A stretch of DNA of 64,000 nucleotides from JBBROS01 sp963752225 (GCA_963752225.1 CAVVXS010000015.1:44193-108192); one strand, 5' to 3'; counted from the stretch's first letter, positions 18,387-27,395 are shown. Program-made: numbers and translations. Notes: generated by a model not told the origin, from the sequence alone.

Positions 18387-19661
18387 GTGAACGAGATCAC
18401 CGCGCCGCGCCGCACGGGCGACCGCCCCGGCAACCCCATCGCCGACACTGGCGCCCGCCCCAACACGCTGCGCTCCGGCCCGGATGCGCAGGGCCGGTTC
18501 GGCGGCTTTGGCGGCCGCTTTGTTGCGGAAACCTTGATGCCGCTGATCCTTGCGGTCGAGCAGGCCTACGAGGATGCCAAGCGCGACCCCGAGTTCCAGC
18601 CCGAGCTCGACCGCTACCTGACCCATTACGTCGGCCGCCCGAGCCCGTTGTGGTTCGCCGAACGGCTAACGGCCGCGCTGGGCGGGGCGCGCATCTACAT
18701 GAAGCGCGACGAGCTCAACCACACCGGCAGCCACAAGATCAACAACTGCATGGGCCAGATCCTGCTGGCCCGGCGCATGGGCAAGACCCGCATCATCGCC
18801 GAAACCGGCGCTGGCCAGCATGGCGTCGCCACGGCCACCGTATGCGCGCTGTTCGGCCTGCCCTGCACGATCTACATGGGCGCCACCGACGTCGAGCGGC
18901 AAAAGCCCAACGTGTTCCGCATGAAGCTGCTCGGCGCCGAGATCAACCCGGTCACCTCCGGCGCCGGCACGCTGAAGGACGCGATGAACGAGGCGATGCG
19001 CGACTGGGTCGCCAACGTCGAGAACACCTACTACCTGATCGGCACCGTCGCCGGGCCGCACCCTTACCCGGCCATGGTGCGCGACTTCCAGAGCGTGATC
19101 GGCACCGAAGCGCGTGCGCAGATCCAGGACGCGGAAGGCCGGCTGCCGGATGCGGCGGTGGCGGCGATCGGCGGCGGCAGCAACGCGATGGGCCTGTTCC
19201 ACCCCTTCCTCGACGATCCGGACGTGCGCCTGATCGGCGTCGAGGCAGCCGGGCACGGGCTCGACACCGAGGCGCATGCCGCAAGCCTCAGCCGCGGCCG
19301 CCCCGGCATCCTGCACGGCAACCGCACCTACCTGCTGCAGGACGCGGACGGGCAGATCACCGAGGCGCACAGCATCAGCGCCGGATTGGACTACCCCGGG
19401 ATCGGGCCGGAGCATTCCTGGCTGCACGAGATCGGCCGGGTCGAGTATGTGGCGGCGACCGACCAAGATGCGCTCGACGCGTTCCAGCTCTGCACCCGCA
19501 CCGAGGGCATCATCCCGGCGCTGGAGCCGGCCCACGCCATCGCCCATGTCGCCAAGCTCGCACCCGCACTCGGGAAGGACGGGCTGATCCTGATGAACAT
19601 GTGCGGCCGCGGCGACAAGGACATCTTCACGGTGGCCGAACATCTCGGGGTCAAGCTTTGA
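18387..19661 (+). CDS. trpB: Tryptophan synthase beta chain
   Basis: TrpB condenses indole and serine to tryptophan with pyridoxal phosphate. The catalytic lysine lies in HTGSHKINNCMGQ, the PLP phosphate loop is GGGSNAMG, and GRPSPLWFAERL is the usual N-terminal segment. The GTG at 18387 has AGGAG about seven bases upstream; a GTG at 18381 in the same frame is too close to it. The stop overlaps the TTG start of trpA (TTGA), which should couple translation of the two subunits. Confidence 0.97.
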   Translation: MNEITAPRRTGDRPGNPIADTGARPNTLRSGPDAQGRFGGFGGRFVAETLMPLILAVEQAYEDAKRDPEFQPELDRYLTHYVGRPSPLWFAERLTAALGGARIYMKRDELNHTGSHKINNCMGQILLARRMGKTRIIAETGAGQHGVATATVCALFGLPCTIYMGATDVERQKPNVFRMKLLGAEINPVTSGAGTLKDAMNEAMRDWVANVENTYYLIGTVAGPHPYPAMVRDFQSVIGTEARAQIQDAEGRLPDAAVAAIGGGSNAMGLFHPFLDDPDVRLIGVEAAGHGLDTEAHAASLSRGRPGILHGNRTYLLQDADGQITEAHSISAGLDYPGIGPEHSWLHEIGRVEYVAATDQDALDAFQLCTRTEGIIPALEPAHAIAHVAKLAPALGKDGLILMNMCGRGDKDIFTVAEHLGVKL

Positions 19662-20488
19662 GCCGCATCGCCGCCCGCTTTGCCGCGCTGAAGCAAGAAG
19701 GCCGCGGCGCGCTCATCCCGTTCGTCGAGGCCTACGACCCCGACGCGATCACCAGCATGCAGATCCTGCGCGGCATGCCCGGCGCCGGCGCCGACCTGAT
19801 CGAGATCGGCATGCCGTTCACCGACCCGATGGCCGACGGCCCCGCCGTGCAGGCGGCCGGGCTGCGCGGCCTGCGCGCCGGGGCGACGCTCGCCCGCACG
19901 CTCGGCATGGTCGAGGCGTTCCGCGAGGACGACCAGCACACGCCGGTGATCCTGATGGGCTACCTGAACCCGATCGCCTCGTTCGGCCCGGAGCGGTTCT
20001 GCGCCGAGGCGGCCCGGGTCGGCGTGGATGGGCTGATCATCGTCGACCTGCCGACAGAGGAGGCCGCGATGGTCGCCCCGCACGCGGCCGCGCACGGGCT
20101 CGACATCATCCGCCTCGTGGCGCCGACCACCGACGACGCCCGGCTGCCGATCGTGCTCGAGGGCAGTTCCGGCTTCGTCTACTACGTCAGCATCACCGGC
20201 ATCACCGGGACCCGGAGCGCGACCGCCGACAGCCTGTCCGTCGCCCTGCCGCGCATCCGCGCCGTCACCGACCTGCCGGTGGCGATCGGCTTCGGGGTGC
20301 GCACGCCGCAGCAGGCGGCCGAAGCGGTCCGCCTCGCCGACGCCGCCGTGGTCGGCTCGGCGCTGATCGACACGCTGGCCGCGAGCCTCGACGCCGACGG
20401 CCGCGCCGCCGACGACACGGCCGCGCGGGTGCTGGCCCAGGTGCGCGCCTTGGCGGACGGCGTGCGCAACGCCCGAGCGATGGCCTAG
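19658..20488 (+). CDS. trpA: Tryptophan synthase alpha chain
   Basis: TrpA cleaves indole-3-glycerol phosphate and passes indole to TrpB. The catalytic Glu and Asp are in LIEIGMPFTDPMADGPAVQ. The phosphate-binding loop regions appear as YVSITGITGTRSA and GFGVRTPQQA. The start is TTG at 19658 overlapping the trpB stop. One oddity is FVEAYDPD near residue 25, where most TrpA proteins read TAGDPD. The length, 276 residues, is normal. Confidence 0.96.
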   Translation: MSRIAARFAALKQEGRGALIPFVEAYDPDAITSMQILRGMPGAGADLIEIGMPFTDPMADGPAVQAAGLRGLRAGATLARTLGMVEAFREDDQHTPVILMGYLNPIASFGPERFCAEAARVGVDGLIIVDLPTEEAAMVAPHAAAHGLDIIRLVAPTTDDARLPIVLEGSSGFVYYVSITGITGTRSATADSLSVALPRIRAVTDLPVAIGFGVRTPQQAAEAVRLADAAVVGSALIDTLAASLDADGRAADDTAARVLAQVRALADGVRNARAMA

Positions 20489-20512
20489 TGTCGCATCCAC
20501 GCCCCTCTCCCT

Positions 20513-20600
20513 CCAGGCCATTCCTGGACTCGATCCGGGGATCCCTCGCTTGCCTGCACGCCGTCGGGGGAACGACGAGAGACGGCCGGGTCAAGCCCGG
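20513..20600. repeat. Intergenic short palindromes, possible repetitive extragenic element
   Basis: The trpA-accD gap contains CCAGG-CCATT-CCTGG (20513-20527) and CCGGG-TCAAG-CCCGG (20586-20600). The second resembles extragenic palindromes with a GGGTCAAGCCC core that are common in alphaproteobacterial genomes. Only one copy is seen here, so its repetitive nature is inferred. Confidence 0.35.
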
Positions 20601-20627
20601 GCATGACCTTCCAGGGTGCGTTCGGCC

Positions 20628-21494
20628 ATGAGCTGGCTTACGGAATACGTCCGCCCCAAGATCCGCACCCTGTTGGGCCGCCGCGAGGTGCCGGACAATC
20701 TCTGGCTGCAATGCCCGAGCTGCCAGCAGATGCTGTTCACCAAGGACCTCGACCGCAATCTGAAGGTCTGCCCCAACTGCGGCCACCACATGCGGCCGAC
20801 CGCACTCGAACGGCTCGCCTATACTTTCGACGAGGACAGCTACACCCGGATCGAGCTGCCGAAGGTGCCCGCCGACCCGCTGAAGTTCCGCGATGGCAAG
20901 CGCTACACCGACCGGCTGAAGGACGCCCGCGAGAACACCGGGCTCGACGACGCTTGCGTGGTCGCGCACGGCAGCATCGGCGGCCACAACGCGGTGGTCG
21001 CCGCGATGGCGTTCGAGTTCATGGGCGGCAGCATGGGTGCAGCGGTGGGCGAGGCGCTGGTCGCGGCCGCACGCCTGGCGGTGCTGCAGGACGCGCCGCT
21101 GATCGTGTTCACCGCCAGCGGCGGCGCCCGCATGCAGGAGGGTGCCGTCAGCCTGATGCAGATGCCGCGCACCACCATCGCCAGCCGCCTCGTCAAGGAG
21201 CGCGGCCTGCCGTTCATCACCGTGCTGACCGACCCCACCACCGGTGGCGTCACCGCGAGCTTTGCCATGCTGGGCGACATCCAGATCGCCGAGCCCGGCG
21301 CGCTGATCGGCTTCGCCGGCGCCCGCGTCATCGAGCAGACCGTCCGCGAAACGCTGCCCGAGGGGTTCCAGCGCGCCGAGTACCTGCTGGAGCACGGCAT
21401 CCTCGACATGGTCGTCAAGCGTGGCGAGCTGCGCGACACGCTCGCCCGCTTGATCGGCCTGCTGCGCCGCGCCCCGGCCGAAGCCGCAGCGTGA
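20628..21494 (+). CDS. accD: Acetyl-CoA carboxylase carboxyltransferase beta subunit
   Basis: AccD with AccA transfers the carboxyl group from biotin to acetyl-CoA, the committed step of fatty acid synthesis. A zinc ribbon is visible near the N-terminus (CPSC followed by CPNCGHH). The carboxyltransferase core includes FTASGGARMQEGAVSLMQM and DPTTGGVTASFAMLGD. ATG 20628 (SWLTEYVRPKIRTL) matches the family start; a GTG at 20616 would add four residues. The stop overlaps the GTG start of folC. Confidence 0.97.
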   Translation: MSWLTEYVRPKIRTLLGRREVPDNLWLQCPSCQQMLFTKDLDRNLKVCPNCGHHMRPTALERLAYTFDEDSYTRIELPKVPADPLKFRDGKRYTDRLKDARENTGLDDACVVAHGSIGGHNAVVAAMAFEFMGGSMGAAVGEALVAAARLAVLQDAPLIVFTASGGARMQEGAVSLMQMPRTTIASRLVKERGLPFITVLTDPTTGGVTASFAMLGDIQIAEPGALIGFAGARVIEQTVRETLPEGFQRAEYLLEHGILDMVVKRGELRDTLARLIGLLRRAPAEAAA

Positions 21495-22804
21495 ACGTCG
21501 CCTCGCCTCCTGCGCGGCCGCCGCCGCCGTCACGCATCGAGCCGATCATCGATCGGCTGCACGCGCTGCATCCGCGGCTGATCGACCTCAGCCTCGAGCG
21601 GTTGCAGCGCTTGCTGGCGCAGCTCGGCCACCCCGAACGCCGGCTGCCGTCGATCGTCCACGTCGCCGGCACCAACGGCAAAGGCAGCACCTGCGCGATG
21701 CTGCGCGCCATGGGCGAAGCGGCCGGCTGGCGCGTCCACGTCTTCACCTCGCCCCATCTCGTACGCTTCAACGAGCGATTCCGCGTGGCCGGCCGCCTGG
21801 TCTCGGATGCGGCGCTGGCCGACGCGCTGGAGCACATCGAGCGCGTCAACGACGGCGCGCCGATCACCGTGTTCGAGGTCATCACCGCGACCGCGTTCCA
21901 CTTGTTCGCCGCCGTGCCGGCCGATCTCTGCGTGCTGGAAGTCGGGCTCGGCGGACGCGGCGACGCGACGAACGTGATCGAACGCCCGGCGGCGTCCGCC
22001 ATCACCGCCCTGTCGCTCGATCACCGCGAGTTCCTCGGCGACACGCTGGCCGCCATCGCCGCGGAAAAGGCTGGCATCATCAAGCCCGGCGTGCCGGTTG
22101 CGACCGGCTCCCAGTCGGCCGAATCGCTGCCGGTGTTGCGCGCCGCGGCGGCGGCGTGCGGCAGCCCGTTCCTCGCCCGGGGTGACGCCTGGGAGATCGG
22201 CCGCACCGCCTCCGGCCTGCGCTTCACCGACTCCGCCGGCAGCGTCGAGTTGCCGGCGCCGGCGCTGCCGGGCGAGCACCAGGTGGACAATGCCGGCATT
22301 GCGCTGGCCGCCCTGCGCGCCGCGTTCGGCGCCCGGCTGCCCGACGCGGCCTATGCCGGCATCGCCGCCGCGCGTTGGCCGGCGCGGCTGCAGCCGCTGC
22401 ATGGCGCCCTGGCGCGGCTGCTGCCGCAGGATTGGGAGTTATGGCTCGATGGCGGCCACAACCCCGGTGCGGGCGTCGTGCTCGCGCACCATGCCGCCGG
22501 CTGGCGCGACCGGCCGCTTCACCTCGTGGTCGGCATGAAACAGGCCAAGGACACTGCCGCGTTCCTGCGTCCCTTGCTGCCGCTCGCCGCCACCGTGTGG
22601 GCGGTGCAGGAGCCGGGCCAGCACCTCGCCTTGCCGATCGAGGCGATCGTCGAGGCGTCGGGCGGCGTCGCCCGGCCGGGCCCGACCGTCGCCGACGCCT
22701 TGCGCCAGTTGCCGCCGGGGCCGCCGGCGCGGGTCCTGGTCTGCGGCAGCCTTTACCTCGCGGGCGAGGTGCTGAAGGCGGACGGGACCGGCGCCGATGC
22801 GTAA
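21491..22804 (+). CDS. folC: Folylpolyglutamate/dihydrofolate synthase
   Basis: FolC adds glutamate to dihydropteroate and polyglutamylates folates using ATP. The Mur-ligase-type P loop reads VAGTNGKGSTCAML. The folate-binding and Mg sites are suggested by FTSPHLVRFNER, FEVITATAFHLF and EVGLGGRGDATN, and the C-terminal domain begins near DGGHNPGAG. Start is a GTG at 21491 that overlaps the accD stop (GTGA), the same accD-folC coupling seen widely in proteobacteria. It has 437 residues. Confidence 0.95.
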   Translation: MNVASPPARPPPPSRIEPIIDRLHALHPRLIDLSLERLQRLLAQLGHPERRLPSIVHVAGTNGKGSTCAMLRAMGEAAGWRVHVFTSPHLVRFNERFRVAGRLVSDAALADALEHIERVNDGAPITVFEVITATAFHLFAAVPADLCVLEVGLGGRGDATNVIERPAASAITALSLDHREFLGDTLAAIAAEKAGIIKPGVPVATGSQSAESLPVLRAAAAACGSPFLARGDAWEIGRTASGLRFTDSAGSVELPAPALPGEHQVDNAGIALAALRAAFGARLPDAAYAGIAAARWPARLQPLHGALARLLPQDWELWLDGGHNPGAGVVLAHHAAGWRDRPLHLVVGMKQAKDTAAFLRPLLPLAATVWAVQEPGQHLALPIEAIVEASGGVARPGPTVADALRQLPPGPPARVLVCGSLYLAGEVLKADGTGADA

Positions 22805-22905
22805 AGTCAGGCGTTTGCGGCAGTTTGTTGCCATTTGGCAGGATGCACCTTGCGCGGGGGGTAGACACCCCATCTACACGCCTTGTGTCGTAGCCGGAGC
22901 GGGAC

Positions 22906-23307
22906 TTGGATAGCGCGGACCAGCCGTCGATACCCAAACTGCGCGTCACGCCGGAAGAAGCCCGGCGCGCCGCCGTTCTTCCCGGGCATCTGAGCGCGAA
23001 GCTGATGCAGTACGGGTCGATGGAGGTCCGCTGGTATCAGCCGCGCAACATCGACCCGCAAGTGCCGCATGACCGGGACGAGCTGTACGTCATCGTCGGC
23101 GGCACCGCGGTGTTCGTTCGCGCCGAGGAAACCACCGCTTTCGGCGACGAACCCGTTGTGCCCGTGCGGGGGGACGAGCGGGTCACCGTGCAAATGGGCG
23201 ACGCGTTGTTCGTGCCGGCCGGCACCGAGCATCGGTTCGAGGCGATGAGTGCCGATTTCGGCGCCTGGATGATCTTCTACGGGCCCGAAGGGGGCGAGCG
23301 GCCGTGA
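22906..23307 (+). CDS. Cupin-domain protein
   Basis: This is a small single-cupin protein of 133 residues. Motif 1 reads PHDRDELYVIVGGTA and motif 2 reads GDALFVPAGTEHRF, giving the usual two His and one Glu for a metal site. No signal peptide is present. Start appears to be TTG at 22906. The stop overlaps the GTG of the downstream acetyltransferase, so the two are probably coexpressed. The substrate, or whether it is an enzyme at all, cannot be told. Confidence 0.8.
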   Translation: MDSADQPSIPKLRVTPEEARRAAVLPGHLSAKLMQYGSMEVRWYQPRNIDPQVPHDRDELYVIVGGTAVFVRAEETTAFGDEPVVPVRGDERVTVQMGDALFVPAGTEHRFEAMSADFGAWMIFYGPEGGERP

Positions 23308-23867
23308 GTGTCGAGATCACCGGCTTCGAGCCGGGTGATCGCCCGCGTTGGACGGAGTTGTGGCGCGCCTACCTCGACTTTTACCACACGGTCCTGCCCG
23401 ACTCCGTCTACGACCACACGTGGTCGCGCATCCTCGCCGGAACCGAGCTGCGCGGGCTGGCAGCCCGACAGGGCAGCGGCATCATCGGCATCACTCATTT
23501 CATGTTCCACCCGCACGGCTGGACCTTGGCGAAGACCTGCTACCTGCAGGACCTGTTCGTCGATCCCGCCGTCCGCGGCACTGGCGCCGGCCGCGCACTG
23601 ATCGAAGCAGTCGCTGCGGCCGCGCGTGCGGGGGGCGCCGACCGGATGTATTGGCTCACCAACGCCAGCAACACCGCCGCCCGTGGCCTCTACGACAAGA
23701 TCGCGGTGAACCAGGGCTTCATCAAGTACCGACTACAAGCTTTGACCGGCGCCGGCGGGAACCGTCGCGTCAGCGGCGGCGGCGCAGCCCCGCCACCGTG
23801 CCGAACGTCACCAGAGCCACCCCGAGCATCGGCAGCGAGGATGGCTCCGGCACCGGCGTGCCGTTAG
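23304..23867 (+). CDS. GNAT-family N-acetyltransferase with an odd C-terminal extension
   Basis: The first 145 residues form a GNAT acetyltransferase: LQDLFVDPAVRGTGAGRALIE is the acetyl-CoA pyrophosphate loop and NTAARGLYDKIAVNQGFIKYR is the usual C-terminal segment (each split at about residues 85-105 and 128-148). Homologues normally end soon after this. Here the frame runs on for about 40 Pro/Ala/Arg-rich residues (from about 23750) and overlaps the convergent PEP-CTERM gene by 98 bases. The extension has no recognisable domain and may reflect loss of the original stop. Confidence 0.8.
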   Translation: MSVEITGFEPGDRPRWTELWRAYLDFYHTVLPDSVYDHTWSRILAGTELRGLAARQGSGIIGITHFMFHPHGWTLAKTCYLQDLFVDPAVRGTGAGRALIEAVAAAARAGGADRMYWLTNASNTAARGLYDKIAVNQGFIKYRLQALTGAGGNRRVSGGGAAPPPCRTSPEPPRASAARMAPAPACR

Positions 23868-25089
23868 CCGCGAACACGCCGATGCAGCCGTTGCTGCACC
23901 CGGCGAACGCGGTCGTGGGACCGGTCGCGACGAATACCTCGCCCGAGACCGGGTCGACCGCCACCGAGTGGTCGTTGCCGCCGACGGGCAAAGTCTGCAG
24001 CGCCAGGGTCGCGGCATCGACCACGCCCAGGACGGGGCCGCCGGATTGGAACCGGGCGGCTTCGAAGAAGGTGTTGTTGGTCGGGTCATACGCCGTTTGG
24101 TCACCGCCGCTGATGCCGGCGACCTCTCGCAGGGTGCCGGTGCCGGTGGGATCGACGATCAGGCTCTTGCCGGCCGTCGGGTCGCTGCAGGCGACGAACA
24201 TGGCCGCGCCCGCGCCTTGCGACAGCCCGGTCGGGCTGCAAACGCCGCCGGTCAACCCGAGCGCCGCGAAGTCGTAGGTGTGCAGCAGCGCGCCGGTCCG
24301 GGCGTCGAGCTCGATCAGCCCGCCGGCGCCGGTGCCGGCCCCGGTGCGGTCGACGTTGAGCGCCGGCACGGCGACGAAGAACGTGCCCCGCGCGGTGTTG
24401 AAGATGGTCGCTTCGACGCCGTTTCCGCCGACGTTCGGAAGCCCGCCGCCGCCGTTCAGCGGAATCGACTTGATCACCGCGCCGGTCGCGTTGTTGACCA
24501 GCGTCAGGAAGCCCGGGTTGGACGCATTGTTCGCAGCCAGGATCGTGTTGGCCGCGGGGGCATAGGCGACCCCGTCCACCCGGTTGGGCGGAACCGGCGT
24601 TCCGGCCACCGCGGTCGGGGTGCTGCGCGGCGCACCGACGACGCTGAGCCCGGTCGAGTCGAGGTTGAACGTCAGAAAGTTGCTCGCGCCGTTGCCGGCC
24701 ACCAGCAGCTTGCCCGTGGCGGTGCTCGTCAGGCTGATGCCGTTCGGCCCGGCGATGTCGTTGTTGCCGCCCTGCGCGCCGGCAAACAGGCCGCTGCCGA
24801 TCTGCTCGACGAAGCTGTTCGTCTTGGCTGAGAAGACGTCGATGCCGTTGAACGACCGATCCGTCAGGTAATAAAGCTGGTTCGTGTCGTCGAACGTCGC
24901 CAAGTCGTACCCGGTGAACTGCTTGGTGGGGGTCGCGCCCGGAATTTGCAGCGTTTGCAGATACGAGTAGGTCGGCGAAGCCGCCGCGGGCGACGCCTGC
25001 AACACGGACAGCGCAATCACGCCGATCCCCGTCGCGACCGACGCCGCGCGCCGCCCCGACGCAACCAAGCTGCGCGAACCCTGCCGCAT
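23770..25089 (-). CDS. Exported beta-propeller-like protein with PEP-CTERM sorting signal
   Basis: This 439-residue protein has an N-terminal signal peptide (hydrophobic core SVATGIGVIALSVLQ). Its repetitive body has YVTN/NHL-like strands (LLVAGNGASNFLTFNL, GVAYAPAANTILAANN, YDPTNNTFFEAARF), suggesting a beta-propeller. The C-terminus is a PEP-CTERM tripartite signal: VPEPSS, a hydrophobic helix, then RRRR. Such proteins are sorted by an exosortase and are often linked to exopolysaccharide or floc formation. No exosortase is in the window. The 3' end overlaps the acetyltransferase gene. Confidence 0.85.
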   Translation of the reverse strand: MRQGSRSLVASGRRAASVATGIGVIALSVLQASPAAASPTYSYLQTLQIPGATPTKQFTGYDLATFDDTNQLYYLTDRSFNGIDVFSAKTNSFVEQIGSGLFAGAQGGNNDIAGPNGISLTSTATGKLLVAGNGASNFLTFNLDSTGLSVVGAPRSTPTAVAGTPVPPNRVDGVAYAPAANTILAANNASNPGFLTLVNNATGAVIKSIPLNGGGGLPNVGGNGVEATIFNTARGTFFVAVPALNVDRTGAGTGAGGLIELDARTGALLHTYDFAALGLTGGVCSPTGLSQGAGAAMFVACSDPTAGKSLIVDPTGTGTLREVAGISGGDQTAYDPTNNTFFEAARFQSGGPVLGVVDAATLALQTLPVGGNDHSVAVDPVSGEVFVATGPTTAFAGCSNGCIGVFAANGTPVPEPSSLPMLGVALVTFGTVAGLRRRR

Positions 25090-25211
25090 TGACGCCTCCC
25101 GACGGCCATTTTGGCCTTGTCACGAATGGTAGCCAAGGTTCCGGAACGCGACAAGCATCCTGCCGGAGCATTGCCGGCGCCCGGCTGCCGGCGACCGCAG
25201 TCACGAGCGGC

Positions 25212-26378
25212 TCAGGCCGCGCCGAGCCAGTGCAGCGCCTGCAGGCCTGCCGCCCGGCCCGTGGCGAAGCACGCCTGCAGCAGGTAGCCGCCGGTCGGCG
25301 CTTCCCAGTCCAGCATCTCGCCCGCCAGAAAGACGCCGGGGCGGGCGCGCAGCATCGCCCCGTCCAGGCTCGCGAACCGCACCCCGCCGGCGGTCGAGAT
25401 CGCCCGCTCGATCGGCCGCATCCCGGTCAGCCGGAGCTGCACCGCCTTGATCCGCTCCGCCAGCGGCAACGCGCTCGGCACTTCGCGCACCAGCGACGCC
25501 GCTGCTGGCGACAGCCCGGCCCGGCGCAGCGCGTTGCTGGTCGACACGCCCGCGCCGCCCAGCCGCGCCGCGACCGCCGCCACCTCGAGGTCCGGCCGGA
25601 GATCGAGTTGCAGCACCGCTTCGCCGCGCGCCTCGATCGCGTCGCGCAAGGCGGCGGCGTGCGCGTAGATCGCTCCGCCCTCGAGCCCGTCCGCGGTGAC
25701 GACCGCCTCGCCCCGCACCGTGGTTCCGGCGAAGGTGGCGGCGATGCGCTTCAGCGGCTCACCCTCGAAGCGGCGGAACGGCGCCGACCAGGCGCACAGC
25801 ACCCCGGCATTGGCCGCCCGCAACGGCGAGACGACGACGCCCGCACCTTCCAGCAGCGGCACCCAAGCCCCGTCCGAGCCGAGCCGCGGCCAGGACGCGC
25901 CGCCCAACGCCAGCACGGCGGCGTCCGCCTCGACCACGGCCGGGCCGGCTGCAGTCTCGAACCGCAGCCGATCCCCGTCCCAACCGGTCCAGCGATGCCC
26001 GGTGCGCACCTGCACGCCCATCCTCCCCAACCGCTGCAGCCAGGCGCGCAGCAGCGGCGACGCCTTCCACGAGCGGGGGAACACCCGGCCGCTGCTGCCG
26101 ACCACGGTCTGCTCTCCCAGCGCTTCGCACCAGGCACGCAGCGCCGCGGGCGGGAACGCGGCCACGGCTGGCTCGATCGCCCCGCGGGCCCGGCCATAGC
26201 GGGCGAGGAAGCGGTCGAGCGGCTCGGTGTGGGTGAGGTTGAGGCCGCCGCGCCCGGCGATCAGCAGCTTGCGGCCGAGGCTCGGCATGCGGTCGAACAC
26301 CGTCACCGCCTGCCCGGCCCCGGCCAGCACCTCCGCCGCCATGAGCCCGGCCGGGCCGCCGCCGACAACGGCGATCAC
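25212..26378 (-). CDS. FAD-dependent oxidoreductase of the HI0933/BaiN-like family
   Basis: This is a flavoprotein of about 388 residues. The dinucleotide-binding loop reads VVGGGPAGLMAAEVLA at the N-terminus, followed by FDRMPSLGRKLLIAGRGG and NLTHTEP, which are signatures of the HI0933-like family. The C-terminal FAD-contacting segment is GVFLAGEMLDWEAPTGGY. The reaction is unknown for most members. GTG at 26378 was chosen because it lies just before the Rossmann motif and 10 bases after the upstream gene; a longer version to 26564 would run into that gene. Confidence 0.88.
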   Translation of the reverse strand: MIAVVGGGPAGLMAAEVLAGAGQAVTVFDRMPSLGRKLLIAGRGGLNLTHTEPLDRFLARYGRARGAIEPAVAAFPPAALRAWCEALGEQTVVGSSGRVFPRSWKASPLLRAWLQRLGRMGVQVRTGHRWTGWDGDRLRFETAAGPAVVEADAAVLALGGASWPRLGSDGAWVPLLEGAGVVVSPLRAANAGVLCAWSAPFRRFEGEPLKRIAATFAGTTVRGEAVVTADGLEGGAIYAHAAALRDAIEARGEAVLQLDLRPDLEVAAVAARLGGAGVSTSNALRRAGLSPAAASLVREVPSALPLAERIKAVQLRLTGMRPIERAISTAGGVRFASLDGAMLRARPGVFLAGEMLDWEAPTGGYLLQACFATGRAAGLQALHWLGAA

Positions 26379-26388
26379 GGCGGAAACG

Positions 26389-27216
26389 CTAGTCGGCGAA
26401 CGGGTCGGCGGGGGACGGCGTGTCGCGCGAATAGCCCTCGATCGTGTAGCCGCCGCCCTGGTAACGTTCCTGCACCGGGTTGCCGCTGACGACGCCCTCG
26501 AGCTGGCCGGCGAACCCGTCGGCGCTGTCCTGCGGCGCCCAGCCCAGCCGCTCCCGGCCGTCACGCCGCCACCAGGTCATGCGGCTGTTCTTGGACGCGC
26601 CCCAGATCACGGTATGCCCCACGGCGTCGGCCAGCACGCAGCGCTCCATCAGTCGGGTCAGGTCGTCAAACGACAGCCACGTCGCCAGCATCCGCGCATC
26701 GACCGGCTCGGGGAAGCACGAGCCGATGCGGACGTTCACGTTCTCCACCCCATGCTTGTCCCAGTAAAGGCGGCCCATGAGTTCGCCGAACGCCTTCGAC
26801 AGGCCATAGAAACTGTCCGGCCGGAAGTCGCAGTCCCCGTCGAGCACGGTGGTCCGCTCGTGGAAGCCGATCGAGTGGTTGGAACTGGCGAACACCACCC
26901 GGGCCCGCTCGCGCCGTGCCGCCTCGTAGACGTGGTAGAGGCCCTTGAGGTTCGGCCCCATTACCTCCTCGAACGGCCGCGCGACCGAGATGCCGCCGAA
27001 ATGCAGGATCGTGCCGCAGCCCTCGGCCAGGCGCAGCAGCGGCAGGGCGTCGTTCAGGTCGACCTTGGTGAAGCTGGCGCCGGGCGGCAGCGCGTCGGGG
27101 AACGGCGCGATGTCGGTCAGGCGCAGCGTCCAGCCGTTCGCGGCCAGCTTCGGCGCCATGGCGCGGCCGAGGTTGCCGCTGGCTCCGGTCAGGAGAATCG
27201 GACGGGGTTGCGGCAT
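26389..27216 (-). CDS. NAD-dependent sugar dehydrogenase, uronate dehydrogenase-like
   Basis: This is an extended short-chain dehydrogenase of 275 residues. The NAD loop is LLTGASGNLGRAM, and the catalytic Tyr/Lys pair lies in FYGLSKAFGE. Several segments (HFGGISVARPFEEV, NLKGLYHVYEAAR, FASSNHSIGF, RIGSCFPEP, TWLSFDDL) closely resemble Agrobacterium uronate dehydrogenase, which oxidises galacturonate or glucuronate to the aldarolactone. The true substrate is inferred only. The ATG at 27216 has GGGAG upstream. The flavoprotein gene follows after 10 bases. Confidence 0.8.
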   Translation of the reverse strand: MPQPRPILLTGASGNLGRAMAPKLAANGWTLRLTDIAPFPDALPPGASFTKVDLNDALPLLRLAEGCGTILHFGGISVARPFEEVMGPNLKGLYHVYEAARRERARVVFASSNHSIGFHERTTVLDGDCDFRPDSFYGLSKAFGELMGRLYWDKHGVENVNVRIGSCFPEPVDARMLATWLSFDDLTRLMERCVLADAVGHTVIWGASKNSRMTWWRRDGRERLGWAPQDSADGFAGQLEGVVSGNPVQERYQGGGYTIEGYSRDTPSPADPFAD

Positions 27217-27236
27217 GTTTGATCTCCCTTGGAAGG

Positions 27237-27373
27237 CCAGGGCTCTGCCCTGGACCCGCCGGGGCCGGCGGCCCCAGACCCGCATAATTCGATTTCAAAG
27301 GCTTGCCTTTGACAGGGTCCAGGGGCGACGCCCCTGGCCTTGCGTGCTTGTGACCGGGGCTTGCCCTCGGGTC
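27237..27373. repeat. Cluster of five perfect or near-perfect hairpins
   Basis: The gap between two divergent genes holds five palindromes in about 137 bases: CCAGGGC-TCT-GCCCTGG (27237-27253), GGGGCC-GGC-GGCCCC (27261-27275), CAAAGGC-TT-GCCTTTG (27296-27311), CCAGGGGC-GAC-GCCCCTGG (27319-27337) and an imperfect GACCGGGGC-TT-GCCCTCGGGTC (27352-27373). GGACCCGCC and GGGTCC motifs recur between them. This pattern fits a repetitive extragenic palindrome cluster of the kind frequent in Acetobacteraceae genomes; that parallel is from memory. Confidence 0.65.
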
Positions 27374-27395
27374 AACGGGGCGGCAGGTTTGCGCC

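Noticed and set aside
22805..22905. Possible regulatory RNA or terminator after folC
   Set aside because: Only a five-base GGGGT/ACCCC stem was found; too weak to call.
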